The translations under genes and the position numbers were made by a program. Source: Sphingobacterium faecium (lineage in GTDB: Bacteria; Bacteroidota; Bacteroidia; Sphingobacteriales; Sphingobacteriaceae). From it: 64,000 nt of DNA. Of this stretch, positions 24,702 through 33,507 are shown one piece after another (position 1 is the first letter of the stretch; each line of letters opens with the position of its first letter). The notes under the pieces are model-generated. The model ran no database searches. It had not been told where the DNA came from and saw only the letters and a program-made list of their open reading frames with translations. The DNA lies in the NCBI RefSeq assembly GCF_003054045.1, contig NZ_QBKH01000005.1, positions 248,001 through 312,000 of the forward strand. The letters are read 5' to 3'.

Positions 24702-24773
24702 TTATTCTGCATTAATGGATAATTTAGTGTTAAATTTCGCAGTGGTTCCTGTTTCGTTTTTATCATACTTTAT
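24702..24773 (-). pseudogene. Short coding scrap, copy B
   Basis: On the minus strand the frame from an upstream stop reads KYDKNETGTTAKFNTKLSIN then AE and TAA. It aligns without gaps to the scrap at 23132-23209. Only about 23 codons remain and no start is evident. Confidence 0.45.
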
Positions 24774-24929
24774 TTATGATGTCAGCTAATGGCGTAAACT
24801 TTTAATTTCATTATGGGATTAATAAAACAGCTTCAAGAGTACAAATAGACAAGAAATGTTGGATGTTTTGCTGATAAACAAATTATTAAGCAGGTAAACA
24901 TATGGATTCGGCTTTCTGAATATCATGGT
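24774..24929. other. Short gap after copy B
   Basis: AT-rich spacer ahead of the convergent serine hydrolase. No feature recognised. Confidence 0.3.
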
Positions 24930-25991
24930 CTACTTAGGGGCATTCATCTTGATTTTTAACGCCAGTTCACCAAGATTAGCAACATTCGTATTGCTGAGAA
25001 TAATAATCGTAGTGGAATTATTCAAAAATTTCATCCACACGGCGTTAATACCCATTATTTGTCCATATCTTTCCATTCGTCTTTCATCTCCCAGACCGTT
25101 AATCCATACTCCATAACCATAATTATCAAGTCCGGGAGTAAGCATTAAATCGAGACTTATTTTATTTATTAATTTTAGCCCATACAGTGCGTTCGAGAAT
25201 TTCAGTAGATCTAAAGGTGAACAATACATGGCGCCAGCGGCATACCAGTTTTCTATAAACATAGGTATACTATTGATGAAAATAGCTGAATTGTTATCCT
25301 TAAAATAGGTACTCGCTAGATTTTTTATAATATCTTTTTCGTGCATCACGCCCGAATTGTGCATATCCAAAGGTCTTAATATCTTTTCATACAGCACCTC
25401 TTCATAAGTTTTGTGATAGATCTTTTCAATGATTTTACCTAAAATAATGTAATCCGCATTATTGTAATTGAACTTAGTTCCCGGCTCATTTGCAAGAGGT
25501 TTATCCCAAAAACTTCTTAAAATCTGATCTAAAGTATGCGGAATCTGAAATATACCCAGACCATATTTCATTGCGTTATCTACACTTGAAACTGTATCAA
25601 TGAGCACAATTCCCGAATTATGGTTAAGCAGCTGATGCAAAGTAACTTTTAAACTTACTTGATCTGGATATTCAGGCAAATAAGTTTTGAAAGGCTTATT
25701 TAACTCTAGCTTTCCCTCCTCTACCAATTGAAGGATCAAGACTGCTGTAAAAGCTTTTGTTATCGATGCAATATTGTAAATAGTTTCCCTTGTAATTGGA
25801 ATATTAAATCTGCGATCTGCTATACCAAAGCTCTCCTGATAGATTATAGCGGAATCCTGTTGAACTAATATAGTTCCGTCAAAGCCATTCTTCATTACAT
25901 AAGATTTAATAAAGGACTTTAGGGAATCATCTTGTGCTATTGATTTGTAATGGAATACTATTGTTAAAGTAAAAATGATCAGATATTTCAT
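24930..25991 (-). CDS. Exported serine hydrolase with altered third motif
   Basis: I place the start at 25991 (MKYLIIFTLTIVFHYKSIAQ), a normal signal peptide; 12 more residues upstream do not fit. The 353-residue protein has Ser76-Ile-Thr-Lys79 (SITK) and Tyr176-Asn-Asn178 (YNN). Where the family has HxG or KTG near the C-terminus, it reads MERYGQIMGINAVW, so the usual His is replaced by Gly/Gln. LLNHNSGI and the AGAMYCSPLDLLKF segment confirm the family. The change may weaken or redirect activity. The protein is otherwise complete, so it need not be a pseudogene. Confidence 0.82.
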   Translation of the reverse strand: MKYLIIFTLTIVFHYKSIAQDDSLKSFIKSYVMKNGFDGTILVQQDSAIIYQESFGIADRRFNIPITRETIYNIASITKAFTAVLILQLVEEGKLELNKPFKTYLPEYPDQVSLKVTLHQLLNHNSGIVLIDTVSSVDNAMKYGLGIFQIPHTLDQILRSFWDKPLANEPGTKFNYNNADYIILGKIIEKIYHKTYEEVLYEKILRPLDMHNSGVMHEKDIIKNLASTYFKDNNSAIFINSIPMFIENWYAAGAMYCSPLDLLKFSNALYGLKLINKISLDLMLTPGLDNYGYGVWINGLGDERRMERYGQIMGINAVWMKFLNNSTTIIILSNTNVANLGELALKIKMNAPK

Positions 25992-26435
25992 TTTTGTTTT
26001 CAAGTCTATTGGATATAAAGCATTCATACTTGTTTCGGATTATTATTTTGCATGATAAATAACAATAGATTTGCCAAATTTTCAATCACCTATTAATGAG
26101 CACCTTATGCCGATCCATCATGTCCGAAATCGGACGGTTACTATTAGATAATGAACATAAGTGATATTTATCTATCAATTTAATTCAATTGCTAATTATA
26201 GATATGGAATTCCACTATCTTTTTACTCACCAATTCCATACAACTTGTACATTAAAAAGTAAATTACAGGAAGAATGAGCTAGACGTTTGAATCAGTAAT
26301 GTTGGATCACATATCTTGTAGAAGTACTCTATATATCCTGGTCAGGCCTATCTCCAACTGAAAGCTATCTCAATGAAGTCACTACTAATTGCTTCATCGT
26401 ATTTTATGTATGGCGCTCCAATAGGGTGATTCAAA
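25992..26435. other. Gap with repeat-linked segment
   Basis: The inverted repeat GTCCGAAATCGGAC lies near 26130. The last 60 bases or so (from about 26375), together with the end of the next gene, were copied to 29706-29812. No gene seen. Confidence 0.4.
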
Positions 26436-27194
26436 TTAATCTTTAAATAAGTCATCCATAATCAGAATTCCAGCATTACCTAAAATTCCTTTAGGATCAT
26501 CAATTATTATCTTGCCAAAAATATCTTTCTTTATAGTCGCCCTATTTCCACTACTGTCACTTGCATCATAATTGCCGAATATATCTTTTTTTAAAGAGAT
26601 GCTATTACCCTTATCATCTGAGATTGTTTTCCTGCCTAAAATATCGGTCTTTATTGTTTTACTATTTCCTTTGTCGTCACGAATATTTACATTACCCATC
26701 ATGTCTTTTGATACTGTAGTACTGTTCCCTTTGTCGTCACTTATCTTTAAATTTCCCATCATATCTTTTGACAACCTCGTACGGTTCCCTTTTTCATCAC
26801 TTATCTCTAAATTTCCCATCATATTTTTACTTACTGTAGTCCGAGTGGAATGATCACTTTTAACCACTATATTCCCAGAGTAATCTTCCTTAATAAGGGT
26901 TTTAGAGCCATTGTCACTCACTCTTGTCAGATTGCCATAATAGTCTTGCTTATATTCGATTTTCTTGGACCACCTATCCGAAATAATAATATTACCCCAA
27001 CTATCAATTGAAATTTTTATATCATTTTTATCTAAACCCTCTGAAATAGCTGCTTTTATAATGAATTTTTTCATGTTATTGCTAAGGCTATCAGCAACCA
27101 GCGAAAATTGATTGTGCTCAGTAGAGGACTCAGCTTTTAATGTACTTGTGGAAAATAATAATACAAAACTAAATATGATAATTAAACGATCCAT
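26436..27194 (-). CDS. Exported protein of eight 20-residue tandem repeats
   Basis: I choose the start at 27194 (MDRLIIIFSFVLLFSTSTLKA), which opens a signal peptide; an ATG 18 bases upstream is possible. The mature protein has a short helical region (NNMKKFIIKAAISEGLDKND). Eight exact 20-residue repeats follow (about residues 65-224), each of the form x-x-G-N-(L/I)-x-I-S-D-x-K-G-N-x-T-x-(V/I)-K-K-D, for example MMGNLKISDDKGNSTTVSKD, and a ninth partial unit. Strictly constant period, Gly-Asn turns and alternating polar/hydrophobic residues predict a beta-solenoid or stacked beta-hairpin rod, reminiscent of but shorter-period than YD/RHS repeats. Function is unknown; surface or periplasmic structural role is inference. 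Confidence 0.7.
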   Translation of the reverse strand: MDRLIIIFSFVLLFSTSTLKAESSTEHNQFSLVADSLSNNMKKFIIKAAISEGLDKNDIKISIDSWGNIIISDRWSKKIEYKQDYYGNLTRVSDNGSKTLIKEDYSGNIVVKSDHSTRTTVSKNMMGNLEISDEKGNRTRLSKDMMGNLKISDDKGNSTTVSKDMMGNVNIRDDKGNSKTIKTDILGRKTISDDKGNSISLKKDIFGNYDASDSSGNRATIKKDIFGKIIIDDPKGILGNAGILIMDDLFKD

Positions 27195-27457
27195 GTGTGT
27201 GTGATTTAACATTAAATATACACTTATTTATGATTCTAATAATAAAAATTACTGATATGTTGAACCTGTACAGTTATCGGTCTTATCTGTGGGGGCATGT
27301 ATTTTTAACTCAAAAATGATATGAACAATTGCTGCTGTTGTATCTAAAAAAATGAAACTTGGAATTGAACCACGAATGTTAGTTATGAGTACGATAAAAA
27401 GTCAATTTACTTCGAAAGGTGGACCATCGATTACGTTTTAATTACTAAATTTACAGC

Positions 27458-28003
27458 ATGATCACGGAAGAAATTCTAAATAAAATAAAACTGATAGGAG
27501 AAAAAATGCTGATTAGAAAAAATGATTTTTTTGTGAAAGAAAATTTCATTTGTGATCATATTGGAGTTGTTGAAAGTGGCTCGTTATATTCGTATTTTGA
27601 AGATTCAGATTGCAAGATCATTGTCAACGAATTATATGCAAAAGATTGCATAGTTACTTCATATAGAAGTTTTCTAACGGAGATCCCTTCGCCTGCTTCT
27701 ATTAAAGCTTATGCTGACACTGTAATTCATGTGATTTCGAGAGAAAAATATAATGAACTGATCATGGATAAACAGTGGTTAGAACTGTTTAAAAGTATAT
27801 CGGATCAGCTGTTTATAAACAAATGTTTTAAAGAAACATCTTTAATCAAATTAAATGCAAAAGACAGGTATTGGGAATTAATTTCCGTTCGTAAAAATAT
27901 TGAACAGGATTTTCCACAACATTTAATTGCATCTTATCTCAAAATTCGCCCCGAAACGCTTTCAAGGCTAAAAAGTCTTGACATACGTCAAGATAAAAGT
28001 TGA
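27458..28003 (+). CDS. Crp/Fnr family transcriptional regulator
   Basis: The 181-residue protein has an N-terminal cyclic-nucleotide-binding-like domain (IGVVESGSLYSYFEDSDCK, NELYAKDCIVTSYRSFLTEIPSPASIKAYADTVIHVISREKY). A short C-terminal helix-turn-helix follows (FPQHLIASYLKIRPETLSRLK). The Arg of true cAMP pockets is not obvious, so it may sense something else, as in most Bacteroidota Crp-like proteins. It precedes a tautomerase and cupin pair by 43 bases in the same direction and probably controls them or is co-transcribed. Confidence 0.85.
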   Translation: MITEEILNKIKLIGEKMLIRKNDFFVKENFICDHIGVVESGSLYSYFEDSDCKIIVNELYAKDCIVTSYRSFLTEIPSPASIKAYADTVIHVISREKYNELIMDKQWLELFKSISDQLFINKCFKETSLIKLNAKDRYWELISVRKNIEQDFPQHLIASYLKIRPETLSRLKSLDIRQDKS

Positions 28004-28046
28004 ATTTATTGTCTGAGATTTGCTAAGACAATTAAAAGACGTAACC

Positions 28047-28436
28047 ATGCCATTAGTAAGAATTTCACTGTCGGAACAATGTACTTTACAGACCCAGAAC
28101 GCTATTTCAGAAGCCATTCATCAGGCTTTAATAGCAGAATTTAATATTCCAAAAGAGGATTACTTCCACATCATCGAGAGCCGCTCAAAAAATCAATTAA
28201 AATTTCCCAGCTCCTATTTGGGAATTGCACATACAGAAAATATTGTTTTTGTCCAGATTATTGCTGCAACAGGTAGAAATATCGAACATAAAAAGAAACT
28301 TTATCAAAAAGTCGGACACCTGATCAGCCAAAATACCCATATCGATCCGCAGGATGTGATCATTACGCTATTAGAAAATGCTCGGGAAAACTGGTCTTTT
28401 GGAAATGGAGAGCTTCAAACTTTTAATCATATTTGA
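28047..28436 (+). CDS. Tautomerase family protein (4-oxalocrotonate tautomerase-like)
   Basis: The start must be 28047, because the family's catalytic base is the amino-terminal Pro exposed after Met removal (MPLVRISLSEQ); the longer frame from 28020 would bury it. The 129-residue protein matches the long, two-unit Tautomerase_2 type: FNIPKEDYFHIIESR in the middle and VIITLLENARENWSFGNGE at the end. The C-terminal ENWSFGNGE is a family hallmark. It stands between a Crp/Fnr regulator and a cupin gene starting 1 base after its stop; the three are likely one operon. Substrate unknown. Confidence 0.88.
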   Translation: MPLVRISLSEQCTLQTQNAISEAIHQALIAEFNIPKEDYFHIIESRSKNQLKFPSSYLGIAHTENIVFVQIIAATGRNIEHKKKLYQKVGHLISQNTHIDPQDVIITLLENARENWSFGNGELQTFNHI

Positions 28437-28437
28437 T

Positions 28438-28827
28438 ATGCTGGAGATTAAAAATGCACTACAGATTCTAGATAATCTGGAGGTCGATCATGTGATGAAT
28501 AAACAGGTTGCTTTTCTTACGGGTAATGAAGATGCCGCTCTATTTATCATCCAACTTCATTATGATCAGACACTCCCCGCTCATTATCATAAAGAGGATA
28601 TAGAAATCTATTATATTCTATCAGGTCAGGGTATTATAACGACCAAATTTTATAGCGAAGTAAAACATGTAGATAAACGTTCACAGCACGTCGCAAAGGG
28701 AGACTCATTTACTGTTCATCCCTTTCAAATACATCAAATTAGCAATCAGCATGACGAAGTACTGCAAATTTTAGCAATAGCACCCAGAAGTCACAATGGA
28801 ACGGATCGCAACTTTGTGGAATTATAA
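28438..28827 (+). CDS. Small cupin-domain protein
   Basis: I choose the ATG at 28438, right after the tautomerase TGA, over the internal start at 28378, which overlaps that gene. The 129-residue protein is a single cupin: motif 1 LPAHYHKEDIEIYYILSGQG (metal ligands His, His, Glu) and motif 2 SFTVHPFQIHQISN (His). It may be a metal-dependent small-molecule enzyme or ligand binder. Tight spacing with the tautomerase indicates translational coupling and a shared pathway, which cannot be named. Confidence 0.85.
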   Translation: MLEIKNALQILDNLEVDHVMNKQVAFLTGNEDAALFIIQLHYDQTLPAHYHKEDIEIYYILSGQGIITTKFYSEVKHVDKRSQHVAKGDSFTVHPFQIHQISNQHDEVLQILAIAPRSHNGTDRNFVEL

Positions 28828-28919
28828 ATTATTGCAGATCATGCTTATATTGTGTTTGAACATCAAGGCTTCTGAGATGATTACCCTAATGTCCATCAAA
28901 TTCATTTGAAAGCTGAAAT

Positions 28920-29162
28920 ATGGATATGCTGTTTTCTATAGCAGAGATAAAAGCTGATTTTTCAAATTATGAACCCTTGTTGTTAGAGGAAAAAGAAATT
29001 ATTTTAGAAGAAGGCACTTACCATATAGGTAAGGGAGCGGTACTACGGTTTGTTGGAGTAAAAAATAAAAGGTCAGGAATAATGAATACTGCACTTTTAC
29101 AAGACAAAGTTTGTATTTTAGGGGAAGCAGTAACCATTTTAGAGAGAAGATTAATTTTATAA
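28920..29162 (+). CDS. Small unknown protein
   Basis: The 80-residue protein begins [20 protein letters not shown] and includes [25 protein letters not shown], a beta-rich stretch. No signal peptide or membrane segment. I do not recognise it. Its TAA ends 2 bases before the start of the DinB-like gene, which supports it being expressed in an operon with that gene. It could also be a remnant of a longer protein, since the last 15 residues ([15 protein letters not shown]) look like an interrupted helix. Confidence 0.5.
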   Translation: MDMLFSIAEIKADFSNYEPLLLEEKEIILEEGTYHIGKGAVLRFVGVKNKRSGIMNTALLQDKVCILGEAVTILERRLIL

Positions 29163-29164
29163 CT

Positions 29165-29611
29165 ATGCTAATTAATACCTTAAAAACATTATTCAACAGA
29201 GATTTAAACAAATTGATCATTGAAGTCAAACAATACAAAAGTGAAGCTGATATTTGGAAAATTAATGGACAAATAAATAATTCGGCAGGCAATCTTTGTT
29301 TGCATTTGGTCGGCAATTTAAACACATACATCGGAAAAGAATTAGGCAAGACAGGTTATTTAAGAAATCGAGAGTCAGAGTTCTCATCAAAAGATATACC
29401 AAGACTACAATTAATTCAAATGGTTGAAAATACTATAGAAATGATTAATCAAACATTGGATCATTTTGATGAAAATCTTTTGGAAGCCGAATACCCAATT
29501 TTGGTACTCGACAATAAGACTTCTACTGAGTTTTTTTTAGTTCACTTAACCACTCATTTGGCTTATCATCTTGGGCAAGTAAATTATCACAGACGATTAC
29601 TTGAAAAATAA
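29165..29611 (+). CDS. DinB-like (DUF1572-type) four-helix metalloenzyme
   Basis: I choose the start at 29165 (MLINTLKTLFNRDL), where the first helix begins; the frame extends 54 bases further up through the previous gene. The 148-residue protein has the DinB four-helix bundle with three metal-type His positions: the first in GNLCLHLVGNL and the others in LVHLTTHLAYHLGQVNYHRR. DinB-superfamily proteins include thiol-dependent transferases for bacillithiol or mycothiol, but Bacteroidota forms are uncharacterised. No signal peptide. Confidence 0.8.
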   Translation: MLINTLKTLFNRDLNKLIIEVKQYKSEADIWKINGQINNSAGNLCLHLVGNLNTYIGKELGKTGYLRNRESEFSSKDIPRLQLIQMVENTIEMINQTLDHFDENLLEAEYPILVLDNKTSTEFFLVHLTTHLAYHLGQVNYHRRLLEK

Positions 29612-29705
29612 AAATTTGAACAACAGGCTACTGCCAAAAATAGAGCTATAGCGACTTGGATTAGATATGGTCATTTCTACTTCGTCCATCATGTAAAAGA
29701 TGAAA

Positions 29706-29812
29706 TTACGACTAGTTGCTTCATCATATTTTATGCACGGCACTTCAATAAGGTGATTCAAATTAATATTTAAATAAATCATCCATAATCAGAATTGCTG
29801 CATTACATAAAA
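29706..29812 (-). pseudogene. Relic copy of the 3' end of the 20-residue-repeat gene
   Basis: On the minus strand the frame ends ILCNAAILIMDDLFKY then TAA at 29769-29771. The intact gene at 26436 ends ILGNAGILIMDDLFKD. Homology continues into the downstream flank (TTGCTTCATC(A/G)TATTTTATG, then GGTGATTCAAATTAAT). About 16 codons and 60 flanking bases survive; the repeats themselves are absent. Confidence 0.75.
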
Positions 29813-29876
29813 TTTTCATGGAGCATAATTATCTCTATTAAATTTCCTATATTAGAGTAATTTAACCAATTAACCG

Positions 29877-32078
29877 ATGAAGTACCTACTCTTAGTGGTC
29901 AGTTTGTATGTACAAGTTTCTGTGGCGCAAAAGAAACCAACCGTTTATTATATTGTCAAACAAAACAGCAGTTACAATCGAAATGCTGATGAAAAAACCT
30001 ATCATTTAGCAGTAGAAAAGGTGAAGAAGTTGTCCAAACAAGGGGATCTTATGCAATTGCGCATATATGGTTTTGAGAACAAAAATGGCGACCGTATATT
30101 CTCTACTGCAGACTTGGACAAAGGAGAGAATTTCTTGACGTCGACTGCGGCAATTTCCAATATCTATGGTTTGAAAAAACCATTTCAATTTACGGTCGAT
30201 AAAGGAGTGGTCAGTATAGATACACTTAAATGGAAGGATGAAATAAAAAAACAGCTTACTGCCTGGGAAATAAAAGATGATGTTATTGAAAATGCCTTAA
30301 AAAATACATTTTCAGAGTATAGTAACCTCCTGCAATCGCTCTATTTTGCAGAAATATCATCGTTGGATGAAAGTACATTGAAGACATCAGATATCACAAA
30401 AAATGGTATGATATATCATATGGTAAAGCAAGATAAATCGGTGATTGCTATCAATTACTCGCAAAGCGACAGCTCTTCGACATTGGAAGGCAGTACGAGC
30501 TTTGATCCGAAAACGCACCTTGTGATCGATGAATCTCGAAAATCTAACTATTCATTTTTAGATGCAAATGGAAAAAAATCAAGCGGCCAATTTGCCAACT
30601 CGATACAGCGCGCTAGCAACTATACTGCAGCAGTAATTGAAAATGATTATTATGATATGATCATAACAGGTAGCTATTGGAGCAACGCAGTAAATACTAA
30701 AGATCAAGCGGATAGTCTCAAAGTACACCGTTATATAGATCTATACGAAGCAAAATATGCTGGCAACCGAGATTACGTAAAAAATAAATTGGGCCATTTG
30801 CAAAAGTTGCGGAATAAGCAATATGATGATGCATTATCATCTATATCACCTAAATTACTAGCCGGTACTTATCATCTCAGCAACAGGGTTACATCCGATA
30901 ATATCTCAGACCATGACTTTAAAGAAATCATCCCACTCCTGAATGATGTGCAACTCTTCGATTATCTGCAACATTCGCTAAGTCAATACATCTTATCTCT
31001 TGACAGCGCCTCTTTGCAGAAGGCCCAACTTATTGCCAATCAGCTTAGCGAAAGAGAGCGAGTAGCGGCTAGACCCATGTACCTCTGGGCCACGGCAATG
31101 CAGATAAAGGATGTAGATAGCCTTAAACAAATCCAAAATGAAATCCTAAACATGGATAACGCTTACTGGAACCAAGGTAATGCCGGTCGATATGCTCTTT
31201 TGATCCAGAAGCTTCTTTCTGAACATGCAGGATATGATATACAGGCGATGCAGAAAATTATCGATAAAATTAGTGTTCTATATGAAGACGAGTCAAATAA
31301 GAAACGGTTCTTACAAAAAGCTCATTTGGCATATGCGTATTATCTGGCTTATGAAATGACACCGGTAGAACAAGAAGATGGGGCGCTCCTATTATTGGAA
31401 AAAGCGGCCTATTATTCTCCAAAAAGTGCAGCTGAAAAGGAACATGGAAGTTTCTATGATCGCGTTTTTTTGAAATCAAAAGAAAACTATAATGAAGATT
31501 ATATGGCTTTATTAAGTAAGAAGGGTAAGAAGGATATTGCTCTTCAAAACTATATACAGGAGTTTCTGAATAATCCAGCAAGTAGTTTTAAAAGCTTATC
31601 AACTTTTTATCGTGAAAATTATGATGAGAGCAGTTTCAGTCATTTTTTCAAGAAAGAGATTGTTTCCAAACTTGCTGATGCGCCATCATTTTTGTTAAAA
31701 GATATACAGGGTAACGAGTTCTCATCCGCGCAGTTGAGTGGAAAATGGACCGTTATCGATTTTTGGGGTACCTGGTGTGGTCCTTGTGTCGCTGAAATGC
31801 CCAAATTAAATCAGTATTACCTAGGGCTAAAGGAGGATAATTTGAGCAAAATCAACTTTATGAGCATAGCTTGTAGTGATACAAAAGAAAAAGTGCAACG
31901 TTTTTTATCAAACAATAATTACGAAATACCGGTTCTAATGTCGGATTCTAAAGTAGAACAAAGCTATAAAGTGCGCGGATATCCAAGTAAATATATCATA
32001 ACACCAGAAGGAAAATTGATTCCTACGGAATTTGGATTCAACTGGGAGAATTTGGTCTCTGAATTAAGCAAGCTTTAA
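29877..32078 (+). CDS. Exported protein with C-terminal TlpA-type thioredoxin domain
   Basis: The 733-residue protein has a signal peptide (MKYLLLVVSLYVQVSVAQ). About 590 residues of uncharacterised, partly helical sequence follow; residues 350-560 carry TPR-like pairs (ARPMYLWATAMQIKDVDSLK, KKRFLQKAHLAYAYYLAYEM). The thioredoxin domain begins near PSFLLKDIQGNEFSSAQLSG, has the active site FWGTWCGPC (Cys633, Cys637) and a cis-Pro in RGYPSKYI. TlpA-like domains reduce or isomerise disulfides in the periplasm. The long N-terminal part is much bigger than in plain TlpA proteins, and likely binds a specific client. Single gene with no obvious partner. Confidence 0.85.
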   Translation: MKYLLLVVSLYVQVSVAQKKPTVYYIVKQNSSYNRNADEKTYHLAVEKVKKLSKQGDLMQLRIYGFENKNGDRIFSTADLDKGENFLTSTAAISNIYGLKKPFQFTVDKGVVSIDTLKWKDEIKKQLTAWEIKDDVIENALKNTFSEYSNLLQSLYFAEISSLDESTLKTSDITKNGMIYHMVKQDKSVIAINYSQSDSSSTLEGSTSFDPKTHLVIDESRKSNYSFLDANGKKSSGQFANSIQRASNYTAAVIENDYYDMIITGSYWSNAVNTKDQADSLKVHRYIDLYEAKYAGNRDYVKNKLGHLQKLRNKQYDDALSSISPKLLAGTYHLSNRVTSDNISDHDFKEIIPLLNDVQLFDYLQHSLSQYILSLDSASLQKAQLIANQLSERERVAARPMYLWATAMQIKDVDSLKQIQNEILNMDNAYWNQGNAGRYALLIQKLLSEHAGYDIQAMQKIIDKISVLYEDESNKKRFLQKAHLAYAYYLAYEMTPVEQEDGALLLLEKAAYYSPKSAAEKEHGSFYDRVFLKSKENYNEDYMALLSKKGKKDIALQNYIQEFLNNPASSFKSLSTFYRENYDESSFSHFFKKEIVSKLADAPSFLLKDIQGNEFSSAQLSGKWTVIDFWGTWCGPCVAEMPKLNQYYLGLKEDNLSKINFMSIACSDTKEKVQRFLSNNNYEIPVLMSDSKVEQSYKVRGYPSKYIITPEGKLIPTEFGFNWENLVSELSKL

Positions 32079-32370
32079 ACAACTAAAGTGTCCCAAGCCA
32101 AGAAAATAAAAAATATAGGGATTTATTAAGTGATATTGGATTGAAACGATTTCAGGAGAAAATGATGGTGTAAAAATTTTTAATAATCATGTACTCGCTC
32201 TTCCATATTATTTTTGATATCATTTAAAACAAAGTGATCTAACTGGTTATGAGGTATAAGTATCGTTATCAAGGTTAAAAACATTAACTCATAATTTTCC
32301 ATTATATTTAAACTGCTTTCCATAAATTCAATTTATTTATCAATTTATTGTATCTTTCTAAAAAAAAGAA

Positions 32371-33507
32371 ATGAAGAAAACCAACCTACTCATTCTAACC
32401 TTATTTATTGCCAATTTCAGTTATGCCCAAATCACATTGATGGATAGTATAATTCAAAAAAACTACTCTACGTTTAAAAAAAACAATAACAACACTTTCG
32501 AAGGCAAAGGATGGAATACCCTTCAAGATGAAATCATCAAGAACAATTCTGTATTATTGGGCGAGTCACATTTCACCAATGAGGTCCCTTATTTCACAAA
32601 TGCGATTGTCAATAATATCAAGTTCGACAACTATATCCTGGAAATTGATCCCTATACCACCAACACCATAACAAAAAAAATTAAATCCTTATCTCCTACA
32701 GAATTGGATAAATTCCGTGATGAATCAGGTTCAGCTTTATCTTTTTTAAAAGGTGAAACTGAGTTCGATTTATTCAAAAACATCGTTGATCAGAACATCA
32801 ACATATATGGAGCTGAGCAAATTAGTCTATTTTCAGACCAATTACTCTTTTCGGAATTGATTAAACAATCCAAAAATACCAAGGCAAAAGAAATTTATAA
32901 GCAGATGATCGCTAATTCTGCTGCTTATGATACAAAAAACAACAGCACATTCTATTTGTTCTCTGACGATTTTGTGGCAAAAATGAGCGCATTGAGCACG
33001 CTCAATTTATCAGCTAACGAGAAAGAGCAGCTTGCAGCACTCCAATTAAGCAAAGAACTGTATTTAAATCGAATTCATGGGTTAAGAATTCAATACATAA
33101 AACACTTGGTGATTGAAAAACTCCCTGAATGGAAAAACAAAAAGAATCTTTTCAAATATGGTGCTAATCACATGCCTAAAGGAGAAAGTTTAATGGAAAT
33201 TTTCGATCTTGGAAACCTGGTGGCCAATATTGAAGAGGCAAACTACAGGAAGTCATTACACATTATGATTATCGGAAAGGAAGAGGGTGAAACATTGGCT
33301 GATTTAGATCAATATAAAGCTTTCCTAACCGTGGTAAAAGATGACAATTGGTATGCTTTTGATTTAAGACCCTTGAAACAAGCAATTTCTAAAAAGAAGC
33401 TTAAAGTGGAGGATTTGACGCTGGAAAGAATTATAAAAGGTTATGACTATTTGGTTTATATTCCAACTTTAACTAAAGCTCAAAATAGAGGCAAAAAAGA
33501 TCATTAA
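32371..33507 (+). CDS. Exported erythromycin-esterase/ChaN-like protein
   Basis: The 378-residue protein has a signal peptide (MKKTNLLILTLFIANFSYAQ). The segment SVLLGESHFTNEVPYFTNAI (Gly64-Glu65-x-His67) near the start and FKYGANHMPKGESL (about 263-276) resemble the GExH and G-x-H motifs of the erythromycin-esterase-like and ChaN/TraB metal-binding superfamily. Between them are helices. It is therefore probably a periplasmic hydrolase or metal-binding protein; antibiotic inactivation should not be assumed. A perfect hairpin follows about 100 bases after the stop. Confidence 0.6.
   Translation: MKKTNLLILTLFIANFSYAQITLMDSIIQKNYSTFKKNNNNTFEGKGWNTLQDEIIKNNSVLLGESHFTNEVPYFTNAIVNNIKFDNYILEIDPYTTNTITKKIKSLSPTELDKFRDESGSALSFLKGETEFDLFKNIVDQNINIYGAEQISLFSDQLLFSELIKQSKNTKAKEIYKQMIANSAAYDTKNNSTFYLFSDDFVAKMSALSTLNLSANEKEQLAALQLSKELYLNRIHGLRIQYIKHLVIEKLPEWKNKKNLFKYGANHMPKGESLMEIFDLGNLVANIEEANYRKSLHIMIIGKEEGETLADLDQYKAFLTVVKDDNWYAFDLRPLKQAISKKKLKVEDLTLERIIKGYDYLVYIPTLTKAQNRGKKDH

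Noticed and set aside
26500..27000. 60-base periodic DNA repeats taken for a CRISPR array
   Set aside because: The repeats have no spacers and are in-frame codons of a 20-residue protein repeat.
32371..33507. Macrolide esterase
   Set aside because: Only the GExH and GANH-like motifs resemble the family; overall similarity is too weak to call resistance.
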